Source: Ruminococcus sp. (lineage in GTDB: Bacteria > Bacillota > Clostridia > Lachnospirales > Lachnospiraceae). From it: a stretch of 64,000 nucleotides of DNA. Below, in pieces: positions 17,648 through 26,270 of the stretch (the first letter of the stretch is position 1; every line of letters starts with the position of its first letter). The notes below the pieces were generated by a model. The model had not been told where the DNA came from. It was given only the letters and a program-made list of their open reading frames with translations, and ran no database searches. The stretch spans positions 1 to 64,000 of the forward strand of contig JAHHTL010000002.1 of the NCBI GenBank assembly GCA_020024635.1, read 5' to 3'. A program made the position numbers and the translations under genes.

Positions 17648-18565
17648 ATGGAGATTACTGGAAAGAAGCAAAGGCGCAGAAAAAATCTGTTTGTGGCTGC
17701 ATTCTTGTTGCCGACAATGCTTTGTTTTTGCGTGTTCTATTTATATCCTATTTTGACGGTCGTTATTAGTTCGTTTGCAAAATGGGATTATACAAATTTG
17801 AATAATATGCAGATGTATGATTTTGCACATCTGTTTGATAATTATAAATACATATTTACAAAATATCCTTATTTTTGGGAAGGAATCCGAAATTCCTGTA
17901 TTTGGGCACTTTGCGGTCTTGTAATACAAGTTCCGATCGCTACTGCAGTGGCACTTGTTATTTCGAACAAATGTAAAGGATGGAAATTGACGAGAAATGT
18001 CTACGTTGTTCCAAATATTATTTCATCAGCAGCAATGGGACTTATTTTCCTTCAGTTGTATAATCCGAAATATGGAATTATCAACGAGATCATTCGAGTT
18101 TTCAAACCAGAGTTTTCAGAAAATATATTATTTATACCAAAAGTAAATATGATTGCACTTACATGTGCGTATATTTTCTTTGCAGGTACAAATATGATTA
18201 TGGTATTGGGACAAATCAATGCTATTCCAGAAGAAGTAAGAGAAGCAGCGCTTTTAGATGGAGCAAGAGGATGGAAGTTAAACCGTTGTATCGTACTGCC
18301 TCTAATAAAAGATACAATCAAAACAATCAGTATTTTATCAGTATCAGCAGGATTCCTTCTTTACAATGAAGTATTTTTCCTGACACAGGGTGCAGGAGGA
18401 ACAAAGAGTATCAGCTTCTTAATCCGTGAACTTGCTGTAGTTAGTCCAAGAGCGCAGTATGCAAGGGCAAATACAATTGGTACCATTCAAATATTAGGGG
18501 GTCTTGTCCTCATATTTCTTATTAACATGCTGTTCCGTGAACGGAAAGAAAGGAGCAGAAGATAA
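17648..18565 (+). CDS. ABC sugar permease, MalF/UgpA type
   Basis: 305 residues with six predicted helices and the EAA loop IPEEVREAALLDGARGWKLNRCIVLP (about 195-220) that docks to the ATPase. First of two permeases for the importer, in the carbohydrate uptake-1 family. Start ATG 17648 follows GAGGAGGT. It ends with TAATG overlap into the second permease. No ATPase gene lies in the operon, so a shared MsmX/MsmK-type ATPase elsewhere in the genome is likely to energise it. Confidence 0.92.
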   Translation: MEITGKKQRRRKNLFVAAFLLPTMLCFCVFYLYPILTVVISSFAKWDYTNLNNMQMYDFAHLFDNYKYIFTKYPYFWEGIRNSCIWALCGLVIQVPIATAVALVISNKCKGWKLTRNVYVVPNIISSAAMGLIFLQLYNPKYGIINEIIRVFKPEFSENILFIPKVNMIALTCAYIFFAGTNMIMVLGQINAIPEEVREAALLDGARGWKLNRCIVLPLIKDTIKTISILSVSAGFLLYNEVFFLTQGAGGTKSISFLIRELAVVSPRAQYARANTIGTIQILGGLVLIFLINMLFRERKERSRR

Positions 18566-19419
18566 TGAAAAAGCAGAAAGAAAAAGAAATTGTACATGGT
18601 GTAGGAAAGAGTGGAAAGATTGTATCTTACATCATTATGATTATTACATGTCTGATTTCACTGTTCCCAATTATATGGGTTGCCATATCTTCATTGAAAA
18701 TTGACCCATTGGCAGAGCCGGGATTTACACTTCCAAAGACATTGTATTTTGGCGGATATGTTTCTGTTTTTAAAGATATGCATATCTTGCATTATTTTTT
18801 AAACAGTTTTAAAGTAGCAGGTCTGTCAGTATTGTTTAGTATTATTATGATTTCTATGTCAGCTTATGTAGTTGCAAGAATGAATTTTAGATTTAAATCA
18901 CTTATCAGTGTAATGCTGATGTCTACATTATTCATTCCTCCAACAGCTATGACATTCCCTGTATATAATTTGATCAATAATATGAAGATCAATGATAGTC
19001 ATGCGGGACTTATTATGATATATACATGTAGTGGTATCGCGGTAAGCTTTATGGTAATAAAGAATTATTTTATGACCATACCAAAAGAATTAGAAGAAGC
19101 TGCCAGAATTGATGGATGTGGATACACACAGACTTTTTTCAAGATTATGCTTCCGATTGCAAGACCGGGAATTTTTACTGCAGCTATGCTCGCATTTATG
19201 AATTACTGGAATGAATATTATTGGGCATCTATGGTACTTACAACAAAGGAATTAAAAACAGTACCTGCGATTTTAGCGCAGTTCCAGACAGCATTCTCTA
19301 CAAACTATAATGGTATGTTTTCAGCAATTGTGGTTATTTTGTTGCCACCAGTAATTTTATTCTGCTGTTTCAGTAAATATTTTATTGAGGCACTTTCAGG
19401 TGGAGCTGTGAAAGGTTAA
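18565..19419 (+). CDS. ABC sugar permease, MalG/UgpE type
   Basis: 284 residues, six helices, with EAA loop IPKELEEAARIDGCGYTQTFFKIMLP (about 172-197). Second permease of the same importer; its ATG shares a base with the previous TAA stop, so the two subunits are coupled in a 1:1 ratio. The N-terminus is longer and more basic than usual before helix 1. It is followed after 21 bases by the oxidoreductase, with no terminator between. Confidence 0.92.
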   Translation: MKKQKEKEIVHGVGKSGKIVSYIIMIITCLISLFPIIWVAISSLKIDPLAEPGFTLPKTLYFGGYVSVFKDMHILHYFLNSFKVAGLSVLFSIIMISMSAYVVARMNFRFKSLISVMLMSTLFIPPTAMTFPVYNLINNMKINDSHAGLIMIYTCSGIAVSFMVIKNYFMTIPKELEEAARIDGCGYTQTFFKIMLPIARPGIFTAAMLAFMNYWNEYYWASMVLTTKELKTVPAILAQFQTAFSTNYNGMFSAIVVILLPPVILFCCFSKYFIEALSGGAVKG

Positions 19420-19440
19420 AACGAGGAGGAGACAAGAAGA

Positions 19441-20691
19441 ATGAAACAAGTTACTGCAATCCTGCTTGGAGCAGGACAGCGAGGAGCAGAAGCATATGCT
19501 TCGTATGCATTGGATTATCCAAATGAATTGAAATTTGTAGGCGTTGCAGAACCTAGAGAAGATAGAAGAGAAGAGTTCGCAAAGCTTCATAATATACTGC
19601 CGGAAAATGCAGTTGAGACAGATATAGAACTTCTTAATAGACCGAAAATGGCAGATTGTGTTCTTATTTGTACTCAGGATCAGATGCATTATGATGCCAT
19701 CAAACTTGCGGTGGAGAAAGGATATCATATCTTATGTGAAAAACCGATTTCTCCGGTACAATCTGAGTTAGAAGAAATTGGAAAGATTGCAGAGGAATAT
19801 GAAAATGTGCTTAGTATCTGTCATGTACTTCGTTACTCACCGTTTTTCCGTCAGATTAAAAAACTTCTAGACGAAGGGGCTATAGGACAGCTTGTAGATA
19901 TCCAACATATTGAAAGTGTAGGATATTGGCATATGGCTCATAGTTTTGTCCGTGGAAACTGGAGAAATAAAGAATTAAGCAGTCCTATGATTTTACAGAA
20001 ATGTTGTCATGACATGGATATTCTTTTATGGCTTGTAGGATCCTCTTGCAAACGTCTAAGTAGTTTTGGAAATCTTACACATTTCAAAGAAGAAAATGCA
20101 CCGGAAGATGCTCCAAAATTCTGTCTTGACGGATGTAGCCACAGAGAGGAATGTCCATACTTTGCGCCAAGATTTTATCTGGAAGATTTAGAAGAAAATG
20201 GCGGAAGCTTTGCCAAGATTGTAAGCATCAATACGGATAAGGCCTCCCTTCTTGAAGCTTTGAAAGAAGGTCCTTACGGACGTTGTGTATATCGTTGTGA
20301 TAACAATGTTGTGGATCACCAAGTAGTCAATCTTGAATTTGAGAATGGTGTAACAGCAAGTCTTACAATGTGTGCATTTACCAATAAATGTGAAAGAATC
20401 ATAAATCTTATGGGAACCAAAGGACAGATTCGAGGCAATATGGAGGAAAACGAGATTATTCTTCAGGATTTTGCATCAGGTAATACAACAAAAATTGCTG
20501 TGAAGATTCCAAAAGGTGGACACAGTGGAAGTGATGTGGCAATGATGAAAGAATTTGTTAATTTGGTAGCAACCGATGGAAAGGCAAAAAGCGTGAGTGC
20601 TGCATCTGAGGCCGTGGAAAGTCATTTAATGGCGCTTGCAGCAGAAGAAAGTAGAGAGCACAATGGGGCTGTCTGTGAGATGAAAGGATAA
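19441..20691 (+). CDS. Gfo/Idh/MocA family oxidoreductase with Cys cluster
   Basis: NAD(P)-dependent sugar oxidoreductase: N-terminal Rossmann fold (LLGAGQRGAEAYA, GxGxxG-like) and the family catalytic signature CEKPISP at about residue 100, then the substrate domain. 416 residues is longer than the usual 330-380. The extra part is a Cys-rich insert with Cys228, Cys232, His234 and Cys238 (CLDGCSHREECPY), plus Cys282 and Cys286 (CVYRC), suggesting a structural metal site. It probably oxidises or epimerises a sugar released from the imported glycan. Sialic-acid and inositol enzymes belong to the same superfamily, so substrate is open. It is six bases from the fucosidase. Confidence 0.85.
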   Translation: MKQVTAILLGAGQRGAEAYASYALDYPNELKFVGVAEPREDRREEFAKLHNILPENAVETDIELLNRPKMADCVLICTQDQMHYDAIKLAVEKGYHILCEKPISPVQSELEEIGKIAEEYENVLSICHVLRYSPFFRQIKKLLDEGAIGQLVDIQHIESVGYWHMAHSFVRGNWRNKELSSPMILQKCCHDMDILLWLVGSSCKRLSSFGNLTHFKEENAPEDAPKFCLDGCSHREECPYFAPRFYLEDLEENGGSFAKIVSINTDKASLLEALKEGPYGRCVYRCDNNVVDHQVVNLEFENGVTASLTMCAFTNKCERIINLMGTKGQIRGNMEENEIILQDFASGNTTKIAVKIPKGGHSGSDVAMMKEFVNLVATDGKAKSVSAASEAVESHLMALAAEESREHNGAVCEMKG

Positions 20692-20697
20692 TGCTAT

Positions 20698-22008
20698 ATG
20701 AATCAGGAAATATGGGACCGTACCGATTGGTTTAGAAAAGACAGATTTGGAATGTTTATTCACTGGGGGCTCTATGCAATCCCTGCATTAGGGGAATGGG
20801 TCATGTCAGAAAAACAGATGACAGTAGAAGAATATGAACGCTATTTTGATCAGTTTGATCCTGTGGATTATGATCCTGCTAAATGGGCCAAGCTTGCGAA
20901 AAAAGCAGGGATGAAATATGCTGTTCTTACAGCGAAACATCATGATGGATTTTGTCTCTTTGATTCTGCGCTGACAGATTATAAGGCAACAAATACAAAG
21001 GCCGGAAGAGATCTTGTAAGAGAATTTTTGGATGCCTTTCGTGCCGAGGGAATTAAAGTGGGACTTTATTTTACGTTAATTGACTGGCATCATCCGGATT
21101 ATCCAAAATATGATGATATGTTCCATCCAATGAGAGGAAATGAGGCCTACAAAGACGAGAAAATTGATTTTGACAGATACTTAGATTATATGCACGGTCA
21201 GGTGAAGGAACTTGTAACAAATTATGGAAAATTGGATATTCTATGGTTCGATTTCTCTTATGATAAGATGTGTAATGAAACATGGAGAGCAAAAGAGTTG
21301 ATCGAAATGGTTAGAACATATCAGCCAGATGTGATCATTGATAATAGACTGGAAGGATCTGGAGAAAAAAATGGAAGTATTGTTACAGATACACCAAACA
21401 GTTACAGCGGTGATTTTGTAAGTCCAGAGCAAATCATTCCACCAGGTGGTATGAGAGATTTGAATGGAAGACCAATTCCATGGGAACTTTGTGCGACTTT
21501 GAATAATCACTGGGGATATTGCTACCACGATCATGTATATAAAACACCACAGACACTGATTCGAAAATTAGTAGAGTGTGTAAGTAAAGGTGGAAACTTT
21601 ATCCTAAATGTAGGACCAGATGCAAAAGGAAAGATACCAAAAGAAAGCGAAGAGATATTGCTGGAAGTTGGAAAATGGTTAGAAGACAATAAGGAAAGTA
21701 TCTATAACAGTGGGATTTCAGAGTTTGAAAAACCAGAGTGGGGACGTTATACGCAGAATGGCAATCACGTTTATGCGCATATTTATGAAACACCACTTGG
21801 AGCACTTCCTCTTTATCATATCCCACCAGAGAGGGTTGGAAAAATAAGTTACCTGTCCAGTGGAGCGCAGGTGCAAAGAGGAGAAGCATGGAATACCGCG
21901 ATGTACTCCGATACCGCGTTTGTTGCACTTGGAGAAAATCCAGTGTTTACATATCCACTTGTAGATGAAAAAGATACAGTTTTAAAAATTGAGTTAAAAG
22001 ATCAGTAA
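20698..22008 (+). CDS. GH29 family alpha-L-fucosidase
   Basis: Retaining alpha-L-fucosidase. Diagnostic segments are FGMFIHWGLYAIPALGEW (about 18-35), AKHHDGFCLFDS (about 80-91) and LDILWFDFSY, where Asp185 is the expected nucleophile. The usual Gly after WFD is Phe here, a variation seen in family branches. 436 residues with no signal peptide and no added CBM, so it is cytoplasmic. It is last in the importer operon before a strong terminator. Compared with the GH95 enzyme, GH29 members favour alpha-1,3/1,4/1,6 links, so the two enzymes may be complementary. Linkage preference is not determined by this sequence. Confidence 0.92.
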   Translation: MNQEIWDRTDWFRKDRFGMFIHWGLYAIPALGEWVMSEKQMTVEEYERYFDQFDPVDYDPAKWAKLAKKAGMKYAVLTAKHHDGFCLFDSALTDYKATNTKAGRDLVREFLDAFRAEGIKVGLYFTLIDWHHPDYPKYDDMFHPMRGNEAYKDEKIDFDRYLDYMHGQVKELVTNYGKLDILWFDFSYDKMCNETWRAKELIEMVRTYQPDVIIDNRLEGSGEKNGSIVTDTPNSYSGDFVSPEQIIPPGGMRDLNGRPIPWELCATLNNHWGYCYHDHVYKTPQTLIRKLVECVSKGGNFILNVGPDAKGKIPKESEEILLEVGKWLEDNKESIYNSGISEFEKPEWGRYTQNGNHVYAHIYETPLGALPLYHIPPERVGKISYLSSGAQVQRGEAWNTAMYSDTAFVALGENPVFTYPLVDEKDTVLKIELKDQ

Positions 22009-22011
22009 TCT

Positions 22012-22075
22012 TAAGAAGGTCATTCATTTTTTGAATACAAAAGCGATATTCAAAGAATGGTGACCTTCTTTTATT
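22012..22075 (+). terminator. Terminator of the fucosyl-oligosaccharide operon
   Basis: AAGAAGGTCA (22013-22022) pairs with TGACCTTCTT (22061-22070), with additional internal pairing (ATTC/GAAT), followed by TTATTG. Confidence 0.75.
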
Positions 22076-22180
22076 GTAATTTTTGCGAATTCTACCTATA
22101 ATGAGAAAAAAGAGGTGTAGGTTGTTTTTTAAGAAAATAGCATCGAAAATTGTAGAACATATGATGAAAGGAGAAGTCAG

Positions 22181-22555
22181 ATGAAAAAAGGCAAAAAAGA
22201 TCCGCTTTATAAGAGTTTTGGTTATGCTTTTGAAGGCATTTTTACCTGTATCGCAAAAGAAAGGAATATGAAGATCCATTGTCTGGCAGTGATCATAGTT
22301 GTACTTCTTGGTACATTGCTTCGTTTATCTGTGACAGAATGGTGTATTTGTTTGATTCTTTTTGGACTTGTAATGGCGTTGGAACTGGTAAATACATCTG
22401 CAGAAGCAATCGTTGACCTTGTGACGGAAGAAAGAAAACCCTTGGCAAAGGTTGCAAAAGATACAGCGGCAGGAGCGGTTCTTATAGCAGCAATTATGGC
22501 GGCAATTATCGGAGCAATCATATTTATCCCAAAAATTTTAGAATTATTTATATAA
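22181..22555 (+). CDS. dgkA: Diacylglycerol/undecaprenol kinase
   Basis: Small integral membrane kinase of 124 residues with three helices. The conserved motif ALELVNTSAEAIVDL and the following AKDTAAGAVLI match the DgkA active-site region, with the catalytic Glu in ELVNT. In Gram-positive bacteria these enzymes mainly phosphorylate undecaprenol for cell-wall lipid carrier recycling. GAAAGGAGAAG precedes the ATG. It stands alone after a terminator. Confidence 0.93.
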   Translation: MKKGKKDPLYKSFGYAFEGIFTCIAKERNMKIHCLAVIIVVLLGTLLRLSVTEWCICLILFGLVMALELVNTSAEAIVDLVTEERKPLAKVAKDTAAGAVLIAAIMAAIIGAIIFIPKILELFI

Positions 22556-22630
22556 TATTGATTAAATGTTTTGAAAAAAGGTGTATAATATTGTATATCA
22601 TAATTAAATTTTGCTAAAGGAGGAAATTCT

Positions 22631-22978
22631 ATGGATAAACCACTGGATGGATTAAAAAAACTTTTATATGCAGGGATTGGTGGTGTAGCAGTTACAGCAG
22701 AGAAGACGAAAGAAATATTAGAAGACATGATTGAGAAAGGAGAACTTACCGTAGAACAAGGCAAGGCTCTTAATCAAGAATTAAAACACAATATTAAAAA
22801 AACGGTAAAAGATAATTTAAACGTTTCCGTAAAGCCAAATACACCAGATGAACTTAACGAATTACTGGATAAGATGACTCCGGAGCAGATTGAACTTCTA
22901 AAGGTGCAGATTTCAAAATTAGAATCTGATGCAGAACAAGAAAAGACAGCAGAAGAAAACGGAGAAGTGGATGAGTAA
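22631..22978 (+). CDS. Phasin-like coiled-coil protein
   Basis: 115 residues, mostly helical and highly charged. It has a short hydrophobic-neutral N-terminal helix (LLYAGIGGVAVTAEKTKEIL) followed by the MIEKGELTVEQGKALNQEL pattern typical of proteins annotated as phasin-family or polyhydroxyalkanoate-granule-related in Firmicutes. No PHA synthesis genes are near, so the granule link is only family-based. It overlaps the AarF kinase gene by eight bases. A TATAAT at 22584-22589 may be its promoter -10. AAAGGAGG precedes the ATG. Confidence 0.6.
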   Translation: MDKPLDGLKKLLYAGIGGVAVTAEKTKEILEDMIEKGELTVEQGKALNQELKHNIKKTVKDNLNVSVKPNTPDELNELLDKMTPEQIELLKVQISKLESDAEQEKTAEENGEVDE

Positions 22979-24569
22979 AACGAAGACAGCTCAGGACGGA
23001 GAGGGAAAACAAAAATCACGATTAAAAGAGATTACAGATGTGCTCCGTAAGCATAAAATTACAAGAGGCGTTTCTCCGGAAAAATTACGCTTGATCATAG
23101 AAGATCTTGGGCCTACATATATTAAACTAGGGCAGATTATGTCCCTACATTCAGATATATTGCCCAAAAGATATTGTGATGAGTTGTTACGCTTACAGTC
23201 AGAGGTTCCACCGATGCCTTTTGAGCAGGTGGAGCAAGTAATCGAAGAGTCTTATGGGTTTCCATGGCAGGAAGTGTTCGAGTATGTAGAGAAAAAACCA
23301 CTTGGTTCAGCTTCGATTGCACAGGTTCACAGAGCAGTTTTAAGGACAGGTGAAGAAGTAGTCATTAAAGTGCAAAGACAGGGAATTGCAGAGATTATGG
23401 CACGTGATATCGGACTTCTTCGTAAAGCTGTAAAGCTTCTTCCAATTGAAACCATTAAAGGGATGGTGGATTTAGATCTTGTGTTGAACGAACTTTGGAG
23501 AGTGACACAAGAGGAGATGAATTTTCTCATTGAAGCAGCAAATATCGAGGAATTTACAAGAAATAATAAGGATGTCGTATTTGTGCAAATACCAAAATTA
23601 TACAAAGAGTATACTGCGGGGCATGTTCTTGTTATGGAGTATATCGATGGATATGCGATCAATGATAAAGAAAATCTTTTGAAAAATGGATATGATCTTC
23701 AAGAAATAGGGAGTAAGCTGATCGACAATTTTATCAGACAAGTCATGGAAGATGGCTTCTTTCATGCAGACCCACATCCTGGCAATGTAAGGATTAAAGA
23801 TGGAAAGATTGTCTGGATTGACATGGGGATGATGGGTAGATTGACAGACAGGGACAAAGAATTGATTGGAAAAGCTGTTCGTGGAGTTGCGATCAAAGAT
23901 ATTGGACTGATCCAAGAAGCAGTTCTTGCATTGGGTGAATTTAACGGAAAACCAGATCAAAGTCGGTTGTATGAAGATATTGGAGTACTCTTATCCAAAT
24001 ATGGAACGAGAGATATGGGAGAAATTGATATTGCTGAAACCATGCAAGATCTTATGGAAGTCATGAAAGAGAATAGGATTTCCATGCCTCATGGTCTTAC
24101 AATGCTTGCTAGAGGACTTACCCATATGGAAGGAGTTTTGGCAGAGATTTGTCCCGAGATCAATATGGTAGAGATTGCAGCTGCTCGGGTAAAAGACAGT
24201 TATATTCAGAATTTTAACCTAAAAAAAGAACTAAAACGTGGTGGGAAACATATTTACCGTTCTATTTCAAAGGCCATAGACTTACCGTCACTGGCAGCGG
24301 ATGTGTTAGAAGGACATTTGAAAGGGCAGACAAGCGTGAATCTTGAACTTCATGCAGCAGACGATTTAGAGCAATTGTTGAGAAGAGTGGGAAGGAACGT
24401 TGTCATGGGATTATGGGTCATGGCACTTCTTATCAGTTCTAGCATTATCTGTACAACGAGTATGACACCGAAGATATTTGGAATACCGGCGATAGGAGTT
24501 TTGGGGTATTTGCTCGCATTTATCATCGTCATTTATGTGTTTATCAAACATATTTTTTCAAAGAAGTAA
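22971..24569 (+). CDS. AarF/UbiB/ABC1 family atypical kinase
   Basis: 532 residues from ATG 22971 (preceded by GGAGAAG); an upstream in-frame start at 22929 would extend into the phasin-like gene. Family hallmarks: KLGQIMSLHSDILP (the KxGQ motif, about 48-60), PLGSASIAQVHRA (the Ala-rich nucleotide loop), VVIKVQRQG with the ATP-anchoring Lys, and DGFFHADPHPGNVRI with WIDMGMMG (catalytic loop and DFG-like). Two hydrophobic helices close the C-terminus (about 465-530), so it is membrane anchored. UbiB homologues support isoprenoid-lipid biology, but this anaerobe's target is unknown. It pairs with the phasin-like protein. Confidence 0.9.
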   Translation: MSKTKTAQDGEGKQKSRLKEITDVLRKHKITRGVSPEKLRLIIEDLGPTYIKLGQIMSLHSDILPKRYCDELLRLQSEVPPMPFEQVEQVIEESYGFPWQEVFEYVEKKPLGSASIAQVHRAVLRTGEEVVIKVQRQGIAEIMARDIGLLRKAVKLLPIETIKGMVDLDLVLNELWRVTQEEMNFLIEAANIEEFTRNNKDVVFVQIPKLYKEYTAGHVLVMEYIDGYAINDKENLLKNGYDLQEIGSKLIDNFIRQVMEDGFFHADPHPGNVRIKDGKIVWIDMGMMGRLTDRDKELIGKAVRGVAIKDIGLIQEAVLALGEFNGKPDQSRLYEDIGVLLSKYGTRDMGEIDIAETMQDLMEVMKENRISMPHGLTMLARGLTHMEGVLAEICPEINMVEIAAARVKDSYIQNFNLKKELKRGGKHIYRSISKAIDLPSLAADVLEGHLKGQTSVNLELHAADDLEQLLRRVGRNVVMGLWVMALLISSSIICTTSMTPKIFGIPAIGVLGYLLAFIIVIYVFIKHIFSKK

Positions 24570-24611
24570 AATAACAATAAAACGATTCAAACATCAGAGG
24601 AGGAAAAAAAG

Positions 24612-25265
24612 ATGAGATTTTTTATTGATACAGCAAATGTAGAAGATATTAGAAAAGCAAATGATATGGGCGTAATTTGTGGTGTTACAACAAACCCATC
24701 TTTGATCGCCAAAGAAGGGCGTGTGTTTGAAGAGGTAATTAAAGAAATTGCATCTATTGTAGAGGGACCGATCAGTGGGGAAGTAAAAGCCACCACTACA
24801 GATGCAGAAGGTATGATCAACGAAGGGCGTGAAATTGCAAAAATCCATCCAAATATGGTTGTAAAGATCCCAATGACAGTAGAAGGATTAAAGGCTTGTA
24901 AGGTGCTTTCGGCTGAAGGGATCAAGACAAATGTGACGCTTATTTTTACTGCAAACCAGGCACTTTTAGCAGCACGTGCAGGTGCAACATATGTGTCTCC
25001 ATTTCTTGGAAGATTGGACGATATCTCTGTAAGAGGAGTTGATCTTATAAGTGAGATTGCAAAGATGTTTGACGTGGCAGGAATTCAGACACAGATTATT
25101 GCAGCTAGTGTACGGAATCCAATTCATGTGACAGATTGTGCGCTTGCAGGAGCAGATATTGCCACCGTTCCATATAAAGTGATTGAGCAGATGGTACGCC
25201 ATCCACTTACAGATGCTGGGATTGAAAAATTTAAGAAAGATTATATTGCGGCATTTGGAGAGTAA
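24612..25265 (+). CDS. fsa: Fructose-6-phosphate aldolase / small transaldolase
   Basis: 217-residue TIM-barrel aldolase of the FSA/TalC subfamily. MRFFIDTANVEDIRKA and GVTTNPSLIAKEG at the N-terminus are diagnostic. Schiff-base Lys85 in VVKIPMT is at the same position as in E. coli FSA. It either cleaves fructose-6-phosphate to dihydroxyacetone and glyceraldehyde-3-phosphate or, as in many Firmicutes, works as transaldolase in the pentose pathway; sequence alone does not separate these. Strong AGAGGAGG RBS. Two bases separate it from adenosine deaminase, whose ribose product could feed the pentose pathway. Confidence 0.9.
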   Translation: MRFFIDTANVEDIRKANDMGVICGVTTNPSLIAKEGRVFEEVIKEIASIVEGPISGEVKATTTDAEGMINEGREIAKIHPNMVVKIPMTVEGLKACKVLSAEGIKTNVTLIFTANQALLAARAGATYVSPFLGRLDDISVRGVDLISEIAKMFDVAGIQTQIIAASVRNPIHVTDCALAGADIATVPYKVIEQMVRHPLTDAGIEKFKKDYIAAFGE

Positions 25266-25267
25266 AG

Positions 25268-26242
25268 ATGGATCACAGGACAATAAAAGAAATTCCCAAA
25301 ATTGATCTGCACTGCCATCTTGATGGATCTTTAAGTAAAGAATGTCTTCAAGAGCTTTTCGGACGACAGATCAGCACAAAAGAACTGCAGGTAGAAGAGG
25401 ACTGCAAAAGTCTTTCGGAGTATCTAGAAAAATTCGACCTTCCACTGCAATGTCTTCAGACAGAAAATGGACTTCGAAGAGCAGGATACGATTTTATAAA
25501 GAATGTTTCAGAGGAAAATGTAAAATACATAGAAGTAAGATTTGCTCCATCACTTTCAAAAGGAAAAGGTCTAGATTGTGAAAAGGTTATGGGTGCTGTA
25601 CTAGAAGGTCTCGAGGCAGGGAAAAAAGAGTATGGTGTAGAATACAATGTAATTGCATGCGCTATGAGACATCTAAGTTACGAAGAAAATTTGAAAATGG
25701 CAGAAGAGGTAAAGGGATTTTATGGCAAAGGATTTTGTGCATTTGATCTTGCAGGAAATGAAGCTGCTTTTCCAATAGAAGGGTTTTCAAAACTGTTTCA
25801 ACAGATTGCTGCTATGGGAATCCCGTTTACCATTCATGGTGGAGAGTGTGGCCGTGTTGAGAATGTTACGAAAGCAGTAGAATTTGGTGCAAAACGTATT
25901 GGACATGGCATTGCACTTCGAGGACATGATGCGGCTATCAGCTTTTGCAGAGATCATAATATCGGAATAGAGATGTGTCCCATCAGCAATCTTCAGACAA
26001 AAGCGGTCAAGACAATCGAAGAATATCCAATTCGAGAATTTATACAAAAAGGGTTGCGTGTGACACTTAATACAGACAACAGAACAGTAAGTAATACGAA
26101 TATAGAAAAGGAAATACGTTTTGTTCAGAAGAACTGGGCTGTAACGGATGAAGAAATTATGACAATGATGCGTCAGGCTATAGAAGTGTCTTTTGCAGAA
26201 AACAGCGTAAAGCAAAAACTTCGTAAAATATTTGAAGGATAA
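25268..26242 (+). CDS. add: Adenosine deaminase
   Basis: Zinc hydrolase converting adenosine to inosine. Metal ligands lie in KIDLHCHLDGS (about 10-20), FTIHGGECG (about 190-198) and RIGHGIAL; Glu in GGECG is the proton shuttle. The metal-binding Asp270 is kept in NTDNRTVSN, while the second residue, Asp in many ADAs (TDD), is Asn271, a pattern also known in other bacterial ADAs. 324 residues, full length, cytoplasmic. It begins two bases after fsa, so the pair is co-transcribed: nucleoside salvage next to ribose-phosphate metabolism. Confidence 0.93.
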   Translation: MDHRTIKEIPKIDLHCHLDGSLSKECLQELFGRQISTKELQVEEDCKSLSEYLEKFDLPLQCLQTENGLRRAGYDFIKNVSEENVKYIEVRFAPSLSKGKGLDCEKVMGAVLEGLEAGKKEYGVEYNVIACAMRHLSYEENLKMAEEVKGFYGKGFCAFDLAGNEAAFPIEGFSKLFQQIAAMGIPFTIHGGECGRVENVTKAVEFGAKRIGHGIALRGHDAAISFCRDHNIGIEMCPISNLQTKAVKTIEEYPIREFIQKGLRVTLNTDNRTVSNTNIEKEIRFVQKNWAVTDEEIMTMMRQAIEVSFAENSVKQKLRKIFEG

Positions 26243-26270
26243 ACACCAGACCTTAAAGGAGAAATTTGAC

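Noticed and set aside
22222..22764. Minus-strand 180-codon frame across dgkA and the phasin-like gene
   Set aside because: Covers two confident genes and an intergenic gap; no RBS or domain.
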